This document shows, piece after piece, positions 10,711 to 56,400 of a DNA stretch of 64,000 nucleotides (position 1 is its first letter; each line of letters starts with the position of its first letter). A program made the translations under genes and the position numbers. Source of the DNA: Aporrectodea caliginosa. Its lineage: Eukaryota > Annelida > Clitellata > Crassiclitellata > Lumbricidae. The stretch lies in contig JACEVL010000980.1 in the NCBI GenBank assembly GCA_020284085.1, forward strand, positions 1 to 64,000, written 5' to 3'. The notes below the pieces were generated by a model. The model had not been told where the DNA came from. It searched no databases and was given only the letters and a program-made list of their open reading frames with translations.

Positions 10711-11653
10711 CAACAGAGAACAAAACAGCACAACGTAAACATGACATAATTTACCATAGCATAACATAGCATAATGATATAATTATATTGCACGATGGGC
10801 CGAAAAGAGCAATCTTAAGCTTAATCATAATAAGTCAGCGGAAATGGTGATCCACAAGCCAAGGTAAAAAATGGAAATACCGAGCAGTGCGACAAATTTT
10901 CCTAGGGTCCCAAACATGGTCATACTTGGATACTTGGAGTACCCGTAACCGATACACTTCGTTTTGAGACTCATATCAAGAACATAAATTATGTTGTCGG
11001 GCTCGACGGTCACTTTACGCACTGCATAACCTCGTTGCTCATGGCCTCTGAGGAGCCAATTTGCACGATGTGGTACGAGCTACAACTCTAGCAAAATTGC
11101 TTTATGCCTCACAAACAGGGTGGGGATTTACTTCTCAGAAAGATGGCGGGGGAATCGTCCGGGGGGAAATGTCCAGAGGGGAATTGTCTGGGTATACCAT
11201 TAAAAGTATTGAACAAGTTGTTATTACACGATGTGCTTCCTCGACTATAATATGATTATATTTTGGGGGAGAAAATGCAAAGTCCACGACTTTTGATCGT
11301 TTTTCAATTTTCAGTCTTCACACTACGGCACGCAACAGCTCTGCTGTCTCCCATGATATAACATAATATGACATTACATAACATAACAAGGGATTTAAGT
11401 GGTTCAGAAGACGTTAAGTCTGTGTTAAAACCTTCCTCTCTGGTCTCCCGTCAAACGGATTATTCTCTTTATGCGGTATAACTGGTCATCACCTCTGACT
11501 TGACGCAGCACTTAGAAATAAGTTGGCGCCCGTAACGCTTTCAATGTTTACCAGAACTGTCATGATGATTAAAAGATAATGGCAGCAAAAGCAATTTCTC
11601 AAAGATTGTGTTTCCTTTAATTTGAGTTTTTTTCTGTATACAATGAACGAAAT
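10708..11653 (-). other. 3' flank of esterase gene B
   Basis: Conserved downstream region, matching 38040-38420 and 41280-41665 from about 11220 on. The rest matches spacer near 34890. No gene was seen. Confidence 0.5.
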
Positions 11654-11659
11654 TTTATT
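11654..11659 (-). promoter_or_regulatory. Candidate polyadenylation signal, gene B
   Basis: AATAAA on the minus strand, 181 bp past the stop codon. The same hexamer sits at the same place downstream of the other two last-exon copies. Confidence 0.5.
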
Positions 11660-11839
11660 TTAGTTTCTATCTGGACGTAGAACAGTTGCCATATTTAAGG
11701 CACGAACTTCTAACACCATTCGTATATACAATTAGGCCTATTACATTTTAACCGAGGTTTCGATCAGGGAAATAAGCGTTACGTAAGGAAAGTAGGCCTA
11801 TTTCGGTAACGGTCGCTCCTGTATTTAGTTACGCTTCGT

Positions 11840-31704
<19,865 letters not shown>

Positions 31705-31849
31705 CTCGTATCTTTCTAGCGTCTGCACTGACGATACTGTGGCGGTAAGCCTGTACACAATACACATACATGTATACTGTATATACCGATACAACTATTA
31801 TAGGCCTACACATGCATGAACTCATACAGTATTAAATATACATCATTCA
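31705..31849 (-). promoter_or_regulatory. 5' flank of esterase gene B
   Basis: Matches the flanks of genes A and C up to about 31840, where a LINE tail begins. Contains TAGGCCTA at 31801-31808. Promoter role is inferred from position only. Confidence 0.4.
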
Positions 31850-33950
31850 ATCAGTTAATTAATCAACCGTTTATTGTTTCCGGAGAATAGTTAACAAAGT
31901 AGGGATCCAGAATAATCATTAATCACCGATCATAAGTTTGCAAATTTAAAACAGACAGATCACATGATTATCATAAACTTATTAACTTTTGAGGGAAACA
32001 ATCGGGTACCCAGAAGGGACTGAAGTCCCGCTAAGTTAGGGATACCCGTGTACCATGTTAGCAGAGGGATGACGGTTGAGTATACACAAATAGCATTGTC
32101 AGAAAAAAGAAATAAGAATAACTAGCTTAAATAACAATACTTAACAGGTCAGTCACTTAACTAATTGTGGTAGAACATTCTCTATGAAAATTTGATGAAG
32201 TCACATCCGCCGAAGTTAAAAAACTCATAAGTGATTCCTCAACAAAGCAGTTCGAATTGGATTCTGCACCCTTCTGGCTGCTTAAGTCTCTTCACACTGT
32301 CTTCGCTCCGATCCTTGCCCTCTTCATCAACGTTTCCATAACCCAAGCGTCTCTACCAACTAAACACAAACGCGCCATCATTCGACCACGTATCAAGAAA
32401 CAGGGACTCGATCCAACAGACCCGGCCAGCTATCGTCCCATCTCGAACCTGTCTTTCATCTCGAAGCGGGTTGAACGAGTTATTCACAAACAGTTATCAG
32501 ATTACGTTGAATCTCATCATCTGCTTCCACCGACTCAATCTGACTTGCGTCGTCATCACTCTACTGAAACCGCGGTCATTAAAGTCTACAACGACATCGT
32601 CCTGGCTCTCAAATCTTAATCTGGTTTCATCAACGCGCTACTCTTATTGGATTTCTCCGCCGCCATTGATTGCGTGGATCATACAATTCTTCTCGAAATT
32701 CTACAAGTGCAATTCGGTATTACTGCCTTAGCTATTCAATGGATTGCTTCGTTCCTTTCCTCAAGATCTAACAGTGTTAAATTTGGTGGACACTCATCAA
32801 AAGTTTTCACGGTCCTCTTCGGCGTACCCCCAAGGATCCATCCTTGGTCCGCTTCTCCTCATTCTGTACACCTGCAATATTGCGAACATTGCTTCGCAAC
32901 ATGGTCTTCTGATCCACTTATATGCTGACGACACCCAACTCTACATAAAGCTCTCTGGAAGAAACATCGGAAACATTAAAATCAAAATTGCAGCAAGCAC
33001 CCGTGATATTCAATCCTGGTGTGCATGTATGCGTTTGAAACTAAATACTACGAAAACAGAACTCATTTGGTTCGACCGTCGGAACAGTCTGGATGATGAT
33101 AAATCACTGAACATACTTAACATTGACTCAAGTTGTTCGATTCCACCTTCAGAAGTGGTTCGCGATCTTGGAGTATTGCTAGAGCGCAATCTAAACATGA
33201 CTCAACACATTTCCTCCATTGCCTGAGCCTGCTATTTCCACCTTCGCCGAATTAGACAAGTGAAACGCTGACTGGATGAAACCTGCCTCCGTATTCTTAC
33301 TCAAGCTCTTGTCATCTCTCGCATCGACTACTGCAAATCCGTCCTATCTGGCCTTCCCACATCGAAGCTACAATCTCTAGCATCTGTTCTGCACGCCGCC
33401 GCTCGCCTAATAAAAGGTCTTGGTCCCAGAGACCACATCACACAATCTCTTCATCAACTACACTGGCTTCCCATTCGCGCCCGTATCGCTTTCAAAATCT
33501 CCCTCCTCATGTATCGTATCCATTCTGGATATGCCATGCTCTGCTTCAAATCCTAGAGGGCTCAGATCGGCCACGCAAGGAGACTTTACCATTCTTCGCA
33601 CCAAGAGGAAGTTTGGAAATCGTGCTTTTGCTGTCTCCGGACCCAGAGAATGGAACAGTCTTCCAGTTACAATCCCTCAATGTTCATCTGCTACCCAATT
33701 TAAATCAAAATTAAAAACTCATCTATTCTTATTACACTATGGTTATAAGAACACCGCGCTAACGCGCTTTCGTGCAAGACTTGTCTTGTTAAAGCGCGCT
33801 ATAAATTTCTAATTGTATTGTGTATTGTAATGAGTTACCATATTTAGATAACGTCTATTGTCAAGGAGGTAGGCTCTGACCTCTTTTTTAAACACGGCTT
33901 GCAAGATTCGGGAGATTGCGCAGTGACTTCGGTAAGTTATTCCATTAAAT
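31850..33950 (-). mobile_element. CR1-like LINE 3' end, split by an opposite LINE
   Basis: The 3' UTR (31850-32180, with GGGACTGAAGTCCCGCTAAG) and a C-terminal coding scrap (33834-33950) lie on the minus strand. The UTR is akin to the 3' UTR of the LINE at 4108-4418, which has GGGACCTAGGTCCCGCTAAG. A plus-strand LINE occupies the middle. The tail is ATTAATC-like at the left edge. Confidence 0.65.
32190..33833 (+). mobile_element. 5'-truncated CR1/L2-like LINE on plus strand
   Basis: RT from 32257 with HKRAIIRPRIKKQGLDP, ASYRPISNLSFISKRVER, and LLLDFSAAIDCVDHTILL after a stop at 32617. A frameshift leads into PQGSILGPLLLILYT and LYADDTQLY (32839-33226). A stop at 33223 is followed by the C-terminal block HQLHWLPIRARIAFK and GNRAFAVSGPREWNSLP (33420-33812). 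The GCGCTATAAATTTC block and a GTATTGT-type tail end it. Three breaks, so inactive. Confidence 0.85.
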
Positions 33951-34240
33951 GCTGATATATACTTACATGCATACACATACACACATACCTACATATACAT
34001 ACATGCATAAATGTACTCATACATAGATATACATGCATGTAGATATGTATACACGGCAACAAGCCTTCTTAAGGGGCGACGGGTTAGATTACTTAAATTG
34101 CCGTATTCAACGCCCTTTTGAGGTTAAAACACATACATACATACATTCATACATAAATACATACAATCATACATACATATATACATACATACATACATAT
34201 CCTACATACATACATGCATACGTCCCGGATTTATGTTAGA
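33951..34240. repeat. (CATA)n-tailed repeat
   Basis: 34048-34130 matches 1921-2006, followed by CATA units to about 34218. Confidence 0.6.
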
Positions 34241-34317
34241 GACCAAACACTTCATGCTTTTGCATCCGAAAGTGACTCCGAAGAACAGATTTTAGTCGTG
34301 AATCTGTGGCTACTCAC

Positions 34318-34405
34318 CTTCTGCGTCGAATGCTAGATGAGAACGTTCGAATACGTTGAAGCTACTTCCTTCTCTAAAACCCAACTGAACCGGATCGCCC
34401 TTGAA
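34318..34405 (-). CDS. Candidate short exon of unknown gene (copy 2)
   Basis: Paralogue of 3743-3829. Minus strand, CGCAG acceptor before 34405 and GTGAGT donor from 34317. It encodes GDPVQLGFREGSSFN, then ERSHLAFDAEG. The open frame also extends upstream to an ATG at 34603 with a hydrophobic start, so it could instead be a first exon with a signal peptide. The sibling copy is not open over that extension. Function unknown. Confidence 0.35.
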
Positions 34406-35102
34406 CTGCGTACAAGCAATGCAAGCGCCTAAGGACAGACAGACAAATGCACGCAGACAAACAAGCATACCGATGAACGAAGAAACGAACGACCAGTTAG
34501 GCTGATTGGATGCGGTCCTGATATCCGTGTGAATGTCACAAGATGTTGTCGTCAAGATAAAGCCAAGGGCGAAACTGGGAACAAGAAACAGTGACCTCAA
34601 CATTTAAATAACTCCAGCCAAGAGTTAAAATATGGAACAACAAACATTAATAGTTACGGTGACCTCAACTTCTACATGTAAATAACTTCAGCTGTTTGAT
34701 TTCTGATTCTATGGTTACAACTTAGTACCGATGAAGAACCAGGTCACGAAATATTTCAGTGCCTTTTTCCATCTATTTTTATTTAACAAATGAACTTTCG
34801 TAGAGTATACATAACCTAGAATTGTATTATCTAAAACAGTGCATTATATAGAATGCCAAATATAACATGAATATGACATAGCATAAAAACAGAGAACAAC
34901 ACAGTACAGCATAAACATGACATAGTCGAGCATGACATAACATAACTTGATAACATAACATATTGTGTGTCACCGATGGAATCTTATACGCTGAGGGGTT
35001 TCAGAGTTTAACCGTCAGCGTCATTTCGCCTGTAAGCTGATGATATCTTGGCATTTTGTCGCATTTTTTCCAGTCTGCCATTTTCTCATCAACAATTATT
35101 AG

Positions 35103-35690
35103 TTGGTCACATGCGCCGAATGTGCTCCACAACCGGTCACCGTCGAACACGATTGGTTATGGCGCTCGCCTTGTAAACTGAAGGATGCGGGATCGAGTCT
35201 CCTCTGTAGGGAGCAACTGTTGGGAACCTTGAGCAAGTCCTTTATTCACAATTACTCAGCGTCATCGATTGATGTTTGGCCATAATTAAACAAATGCGCC
35301 GTTTGCTCGATAAGGATTACAAGAATGTCGTTCTCCATGATAGACCCAGTGGCAGAATGGACGCCTGGACGCAGCGTTTCTACTATCTGCGAGGGACTGC
35401 TTGATGTTGGAGTTTGTGAGTTGAGGGCCTCGTTGTCTGTTGTCGTTCCTCTTCTTCGATGCTACTTAGTTAAAGGACTCCGAGTATGGTGTCTACTATC
35501 AGCTCTGAATGGGAATTCATTAGTTGGGTTCGGCAAGTGTGCATAGGCATATCAGTTGTAAAATTTCCAGTTATCTAAGCACTCTTCTAGTTTGTTCTTG
35601 ACGACGTTACAGCATTTAGGTTGGCGGCAACACTTTTGTGAGGCTCCTTTAAAAGGCACTAGAGTAAATGTCTAGATACCTGCATAAAAC
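35103..35690 (+). repeat. Long tRNA-derived SINE (copy 1 of a duplicated block)
   Basis: The head has TGGTTATGGCGCT (A-box-like) and GGGATCGAGTCTC (B-box-like). A body follows with CTTGAGCAAGTCCTTTATTC and CTGCGAGGGACTGC. The end is GAGGCTCCTTTAAAAGG. 39866-40470 is the segmental duplicate. Confidence 0.55.
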
Positions 35691-36990
35691 AATAACGTAA
35701 CGAAGCATAATGCATCCTATAACAGATTGTCACAGCGGAGTGTAGCATAAAAGAAAACGTGGGTATGGCTCAGAAAACGTGTCATCTGTGTTAAAACCAT
35801 TGCAGTTTATACTCTTTAAAAGCAAAGCTGTTTTCTTTTCCGATAAGAAAGCAATATCTTCCTATTTGTTTCACAGCTGTGATTTTTCTGTTAGCGTGCT
35901 GGGTTGCTGGGATCAACCCTGCTGATGGATTTCATGTAGGCTAAAACAATTTTAGGCACGTTGCTTCGCACATGTTCCTCTGTCTCGAAGCAGAATGATT
36001 ATTGGAACCGGCGTCAACTGGGAAGTAACATCGGGACGTCCTGCGCAATGTTCCCTCTAATTTATTTTTGCCGTGCGCGCATTCACCTGCCGCGTGACCA
36101 GTAAAATTTGTGACCCTGCTTAAATCAATTGTAGGCGTACTCGGGAAGCTTAAAGAGGTGCTCTCCAGTAGCCTTCCTTTCGGTGTTTTTTTAATTAATC
36201 ATAACATGACCAATGTAATTGACAAATGACAAGCATGTAGGCTGCAACTTCTTCCTCTTCTGCCCTCATGCGGGTTCAAACGTGCGATGATCCCACTCTA
36301 TACAGTAACTTAATATGGCTAAATCGATTCACAACACTATGCTTTCTACGATTGCATTTTAGCAACGTCGGCCTATGCATGATTAAAGTTGTTTCCTAAG
36401 CAATTAAGGCTCGTCTAATTAAAGGCTATAAAAAGCCTTGTAGGATATAAAAAGGACAAAAAAATTATGCTTAGATTTTCTCGCGTCTGTCATCGTGAGA
36501 TTGCCAATATCCAATGTGGACACACGTGATCAGGTCAATTTTTGCCCTGAATTTACAAGGCTCTTAACTCTTATTAGACAGTCTAGGTGGTCAATTTAAC
36601 AGCAAGTATAACTACGGTCGTACTCTATCAATAAAAACTTTCACCTTTTCTGGCTTTGATGCATTTCGCTGCGCTAACTCCAATCTTTCGTTGGTTGATT
36701 CATTGAACACCTTCGAAATGCCTCGATCTTTATGTTTAAGTTTTGTAACGGAATCGATATGCGTTTTGTGTCTCAGGTGTCGCTTTCAATAATCCAACTT
36801 CGTCCCATCGTTTACCAGTAGTGAAATCGCCATACTTTCTTTAGCATAGGCCTAACGGTTTGCTTTGTACCCAATGATGGCAGTTCGGTCTCGCTATATT
36901 AGTTAAGTGTTAAATCGTTCACAAGTTCTTTTTCTAGCCGAAGAGTAGGCCTAGCTAGGGATAATTTTCGTTTATACATTATATTTAAAA
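35691..36990. other. Spacer with possible hAT remnant
   Basis: At 36048-36100 AATGTTCCCTCTAATTT and a GTGCGCGC run resemble one end of a hAT family. A matching far end was not found. Minus code near 36660-36830 (with KRHLRHKTHIDSVTKLK) looks like a decayed zinc-finger or hAT protein. Everything else is unassigned. Confidence is low. Confidence 0.3.
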
Positions 36991-37049
36991 GCAGAAGTGA
37001 GGTGCACGTAAACAGCTATCCAGTCGAGGACTGGCTATGGAAGTCAACT

Positions 37050-37300
37050 GGCTAATAGCGATTGTAATATGAACTTGAAGGACTGCGTTCACAGCTGGCC
37101 CAGTATCATGAAGACTGAAGACTGCATTCGAATCCACCTCAAGCCGCCACGTAGGGACCCTGGGCAAGTCCTTCACTCGCAATTGCTCATCCTCTTCGGC
37201 GTGAAACTCCGATTCAGCGTCCGCGCTGTAGTCGGGAGCGCCTCTGAGTAGAAATCTTGAAGGGGCGCTATAACAAGTGCTCATACATACATACATACAT
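37050..37300 (+). repeat. tRNA-SINE, damaged head, CATA tail
   Basis: B-box remnant TTCGAATCCACC, body GGGACCCTGGGCAAGTCCTT, then GGGAGCGCCTCTGAGTAG and GGGGCGCTATAACAAG, the LINE-type 3' end. CATA units follow. Confidence 0.65.
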
Positions 37301-37323
37301 TCGAATCCACCTCAAGCCTCATG

Positions 37324-37490
37324 GGGAACGGTGGTGTAGGGGTATGTTCGGTGCCTTGCAGCCGGAGGGTTGCGGGTTCGAATCCACCACAAGCCGCCGC
37401 GTAGGGACCCTGGGCAAGTCCTTCACTCGCAATTGCTCATGTGCTTCGGCGTGAAACTCCGATTCAGTGTCCATACATGCATACATACTG
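37324..37490 (+). repeat. tRNA-derived SINE, 3' truncated
   Basis: Intact head: A box TGGTGTAGGGGTAT and B box GGGTTCGAATCCACC. The body is the same as the copy before it and stops before the LINE-type end. Confidence 0.7.
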
Positions 37491-38040
37491 TACTTACACA
37501 ATCATGTAGTATACACGCCACATGGCTTTGTAGAAAGAGACAGAGGCAGAGGCAGAGGCAGGCTGCAACAGAGACAGAGGCATAACGAGAGAAAACGAGA
37601 GATAGTAAGTGAGAGAACGAAAGGGAAATGGACAAGGCAGATATTACTTCGGGGGCAGACGTTAACCCACGGTCATGGGTCTGTGCCTTATCATTACTTC
37701 TGTGTTTTATTTTACATTCAATTTTTGATGTCCCATCGGGCGTTTGCTAATGAAGTATCAAAGGCAATACTTACTTACGTACTTACTTACTTACTTACTT
37801 TTACTTTGCCAATTGACTAAAGATGTTACACGTTATATGAACGTTTTGTTTTATGTTATTGAATCCGTTAATAAATTAATGCATTAGGCCATAGGACTTC
37901 GAAACTGGTAAATGTTCCGATTATTAACCTCAGCAACAAGATGTCGTTGGGTCATCTGTAGCATGTGTAGAGTTTGCTGTTATAATTTCCCTGAACAAGC
38001 TGTAACAAACTGTTATTACACGATGTGTTTCCTTGATTTA
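37491..38040. other. Unassigned spacer with short repeats
   Basis: GGCAGA repeats (37545-37562) and TTACT repeats (37772-37800). No gene seen. Confidence 0.4.
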
Positions 38041-38424
38041 TTGTTATATTGTGGCGGAGAAAAATGCCAAGTCTATAGCTTTTCATTATTTTTCAGTCTT
38101 CACACCACGACACGCAACAGCTCCGATATAACATAATATGACATTACATAACATAACAAGGGTTTTAAGTGGTTCAGAAGACGTTTAGTCTGTGTTAAAA
38201 CCTTCCTCTCTGGTCTCCCGGGGAACGGATTATTCTCTTCATGCGGTATAACTGGACAACCCATTTGACTTGACGTAGCACTTGTAAATAAGTTGCCACC
38301 CGTAAGGCTTTCAATATATATCAGAACTGTCACGGTGATTGAAAGATAACGGCAGCAAAAAGCAATATTCTTAAAGATTAGTATTCCTTTTATTTAGTTG
38401 TTTTCTGTATACAATGAACGAAAT

Positions 38425-38430
38425 TTTATT
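38425..38430 (-). promoter_or_regulatory. Candidate polyadenylation signal, orphan exon copy
   Basis: Minus-strand AATAAA 163 bp past the orphan exon stop, in the same place as in genes B and C. Confidence 0.4.
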
Positions 38431-38592
38431 TCAGTTTCTATTTGGACAAGGACTATATTTAGGGTGCGAACTGCTAAAATCTTGCGTAGATTCAATTAAT
38501 ACATTTTAATCGAGGTTTCGAACAGGGAAATAAACGTTACGTAAGGAAAGTATTTTGGTAACGGTCGCTCCTGTATTTTAGTTACGCTTCGT

Positions 38593-38690
38593 CTAGAAAT
38601 CCTCTTCAAACTCTAGCATTTCGTCAGTATAGTAGCCGGACATCACTTTAGCAAATTCGTATGCTGACAATCCAAAGTCTTCATATTCAT
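38593..38690 (-). pseudogene. Orphan copy of esterase exon 11
   Basis: 98 nt with an intact CTACAG acceptor, open frame and TAG stop. It is closest to gene B exon 11 (no LYPEE-type insertion). Flanking 3' sequence (38040-38592) is duplicated with it. Exons 1-10 of a matching gene are absent, so it is a fragment of a lost or partial copy. It could also serve gene C as an alternative last exon, since it lies 3.2 kb downstream on the same strand in the right phase. Confidence 0.7.
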
Positions 38691-38739
38691 CTGTAGACAA
38701 AAATGTTTGAAGGTTGATATATAATATGTAGGCCTATGC

Positions 38740-38817
38740 TCCCGTGTGTGTAATGTGTGTGTGTGTATGTGTGTATGTGTGTATGTGTGCATGTGTGTAT
38801 GTATGTATGTATGTATG

Positions 38818-38848
<31 letters not shown>

Positions 38849-38916
38849 TACTATGTATGTATGTATGTATGTATGTATGTATGTATGTATGTAGCCTATG
38901 TATGTATGTATGTATA
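38740..38916. repeat. (TGTA)n microsatellite
   Basis: TGTG then TATG units, broken by ATACTA near 38850 and by TAGCCTA at 38892-38898. Confidence 0.85.
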
Positions 38917-39356
38917 TACACTGTGTCCGAGGAAAATGAACCCTTATGGTTATATGAAAATAACTGGTAAATATTCATCGATTGTCAAAACTCATAGACC
39001 CTTTTAATCCTGACAATTTAGCTAAAACTGGTTAAAATCTAGAAGTTTCTGTCATCGAATGACGCCATTTGCATCAAAATTCAGGCTTTTAAGACGAAGC
39101 AAACTATTATCTTTTAGTCGGACAGTAATGCTCTCGTCAAGATAAAGATTAAAAATGGGAACAACAACATTATACGTTACAGTGACCTCAACAATTAAAT
39201 ATCTCCAGCAGCTGTCTGATTTCTGATCCTATAGTTACAACTTAGTAGCGATAAAAAAAACAGTTCAAGAAATATTTCCATGACTTTTCCATCTAATTTT
39301 ACTTAACATAATATTTATAAACGCAAACTTTACTAGAGTATACATAGCTATAAGAA

Positions 39357-39549
39357 CAGTGGCGTAACGAGTGGGAGCAGAGGGGGTAGCCGCCCCGGCA
39401 CAGCACCAGAAGGGCGCAAAATTAGCTTTCAGTGTTACACAGTAGTGACAGTAATATGACAAGGACGATTAAAAGTCAACAAGAAAATTAAAAGAGGCGC
39501 AGTCATCAACGCTTGCCCCTGGGCGCTGAAACCCTTCGTTACGCCACTG
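39357..39549. mobile_element. hAT-like MITE, 193 bp
   Basis: Ends CAGTGGCGTAACGA and TCGTTACGCCACTG. Flanks TATAAGAA and GCTAAGAA are a diverged 8-bp duplication. The spacer copy at 9190 lacks the insert. Confidence 0.75.
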
Positions 39550-39865
39550 GCTAAGAATTGCATTATCTAAAACAGTGTATTATATAGAATGCCAAATATA
39601 ATATACATATAACGTAGCATAACAACAGACGACAACATAAACATTATATACCGTAGCATACCATGATATACCATAACATACCATAACATAACATAACTTG
39701 ATAACATAACATTATTGTGTGTCAACGATGGAATCTTCCACGCTGAAGGATTTCGGGTTGATAGCTGAGTTTAACCGTCAGCGTCATTTCGCCTGTAAGC
39801 TGATGATATCTTGGCATTTTGTCGCATTTTTTCCAGTCTGCCATTTTCTCATCAACAATTATTAG

Positions 39866-40470
39866 TTGGTCACATGCGCCGAATGTGCTCCACAACCGGT
39901 CACCGTCGAACACGATTGGTTATGGCGCTCGCCTTGTAAACTGAAGGATGCGGGATCGAGTCTCCTCTGTAGGGAGCAACTGTTGGGAACCTTGAGCAAG
40001 TCCTTTATTCACAATTACTCACGCTATCGATTGATGCTTGGTCATAAGATTATGGCAATTAATTTTAAAAAAATGCGCAGTTTGCTCGATACGGCTGCGA
40101 AGAAAGTTGTTTCTCCATAGACTCAATGGCAGAATGGACGCCCGGTCGCAGCATTTCTACCATCTGCGAGGGACTGCTTGGTGGTGGTGTTGGTGTGTTG
40201 TGGACCTCGTCACCTGTCGTCGTTCCTCTTCTTCGATGCTAAGTAGTAAACGGGTTCCGAGCATGGTGTCTACTATCACCACGGAATGGTAATTCATTAG
40301 TTGCATGTCTGCATAGGCAATTCAACAGTAAAATTTCTCGTAATCTAAGCACACTTCTATGATTATCTTTTGTTCTTGATGACTTTACAGCATTTAGTCT
40401 GGCGCGTGCAACGCTATTGTGAGGCTCCTTTAAAATAGGTGCTACAGTAAGTGTCTAGACAACTATATAA
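39866..40470 (+). repeat. Long tRNA-derived SINE (copy 2)
   Basis: Segmental duplicate of 35103-35690, diverged by small indels. Confidence 0.55.
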
Positions 40471-40587
40471 ACTATAACAAAGCATAATGTAGTTCATAAC
40501 AGATTGTCACAGCGGAGGGTAGCATATAAGAAAACGTGGGTATGGCTCAAAAGGCGTGTAATCTCTGTTAAACCTATTGCTAGGCCA

Positions 40588-41115
40588 GGAGCATTAGTCA
40601 AAAGGTGGAAATAGCTCACAACAAGCTGAATTTTCAGGATGGGTCTAGGAATATGAGTAGAATAACATACTAAAAGTCCTCAAAAATCCACCTGGAGCTC
40701 TCTCAAAAATCCAAGATGGCGTCCAAAGTGGCCGTCATTTTCCATTAGCATTAGTTACAAGGTGGAAATAGCTTATAATGAGCTGAAGTCTTTAGGATAG
40801 GTGCAGGAATATTTGTAGAATAACACAATAAAAGTCCTCGAAAATCCTCCTTGAGCTCTTTCAAAAATTCAAGATGGCGTCCGAAATGGCCGTCATGTAA
40901 CATTATAATCATTAGTTAAATAGTGAAAATAGCTCATAAGAAGCTGCATTTTTCAGGATAGGTGCAGGAATATGAGTAGAATAACATGCTAAAAGTCTTC
41001 GAAAATCTCTCTCTGGAACTCTTTTAGAAATCCAAAATATCGTCAAAGATGGCCTTCATTTTCCATTAGCATTATTAGTTAAATTGTGAAAATAGCTCAT
41101 AAGAATCTACATTTG
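40588..41115. repeat. Tandem satellite, ~157-173 bp period, 3.3 copies
   Basis: Units start at ATTAGT near 40593, 40750, 40911 and 41084. Each contains ATAGCTCATAA, CAGGATAGG, AGTAGAATAACA and AAGATGGCGTCC. Not seen in the other two spacers of the cluster. Confidence 0.85.
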
Positions 41116-41667
41116 ACGCCATTACATTCTATTGTAGGCCTATCAGTTTAAAAAATAATGCAGTATAGGCCCTGGAACTTCGAAACAATTAAATATTCCG
41201 ATTATTAGCCTCATAAACAAGTTGTCTTTTGGTAGTCTGCAGCATGTGTCGAGCTTATTGTTATTATCGCTCTGAACACGTTGTATTGAAAAGTTTGTGA
41301 AGAAGTTGTTATCCCACGATGTGTTTCCTCGATTATAATTGCTAGACTTTGACTTTTAATTATTTCTTCAGTCTTCACTGTGTTTTTTTAACATAACATA
41401 ACAAATGTTTTAAGTGGTTCAGAAGAGGTTTAGTCTGTGTTAAAACCTTCCTCTCTGGTCTCTCGACAAACAGATTCTTTCTTCGCGTGGTATGACTGGA
41501 CAACACCTCTGACTTGACGCAGCACATGTAAATAACTTGGCGCCCAAAACGATTTAAATGAATTTACCACTACTATCATGATGATAAAAAGATAGCGGCA
41601 GCAAAAACAATTTTTCATTGATTCACTTTCCTTTAATTAAGTTGTTTTCTGTATACAGTGAACGAAA

Positions 41668-41673
41668 TTTTAT
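41668..41673 (-). promoter_or_regulatory. Candidate polyadenylation signal, gene C
   Basis: Minus-strand AATAAA 173 bp downstream of the gene C stop. Confidence 0.5.
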
Positions 41674-41845
41674 TTTAGTTCTTATCTGGACAGGGAACAG
41701 TTGCACTATATTTAGGGCGCGAACTTCTAACATTTTTCGTAGATTCAATTAATACATTTTTAATCGAGGTTTCAATCAGGGAAGTTAACGTTTCTTAAAG
41801 AAAGTAATTCGGTAGCAGTCGCTCCTGTATTTAGTTACGCTTCGT

Positions 41846-56319
<14,474 letters not shown>

Positions 56320-56400
56320 CTCGTATCTCTCTAACGTCTACACTGACGATATTGTGGAGGTAAGCCTGCAAACATATATAATATATATATATATATATTA
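56320..56400 (-). promoter_or_regulatory. 5' flank of esterase gene C, interrupted
   Basis: Matches flanks of A and B, then breaks at a TA tract where a LINE begins. The homologous flank continues at 60690-60780. Confidence 0.45.
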
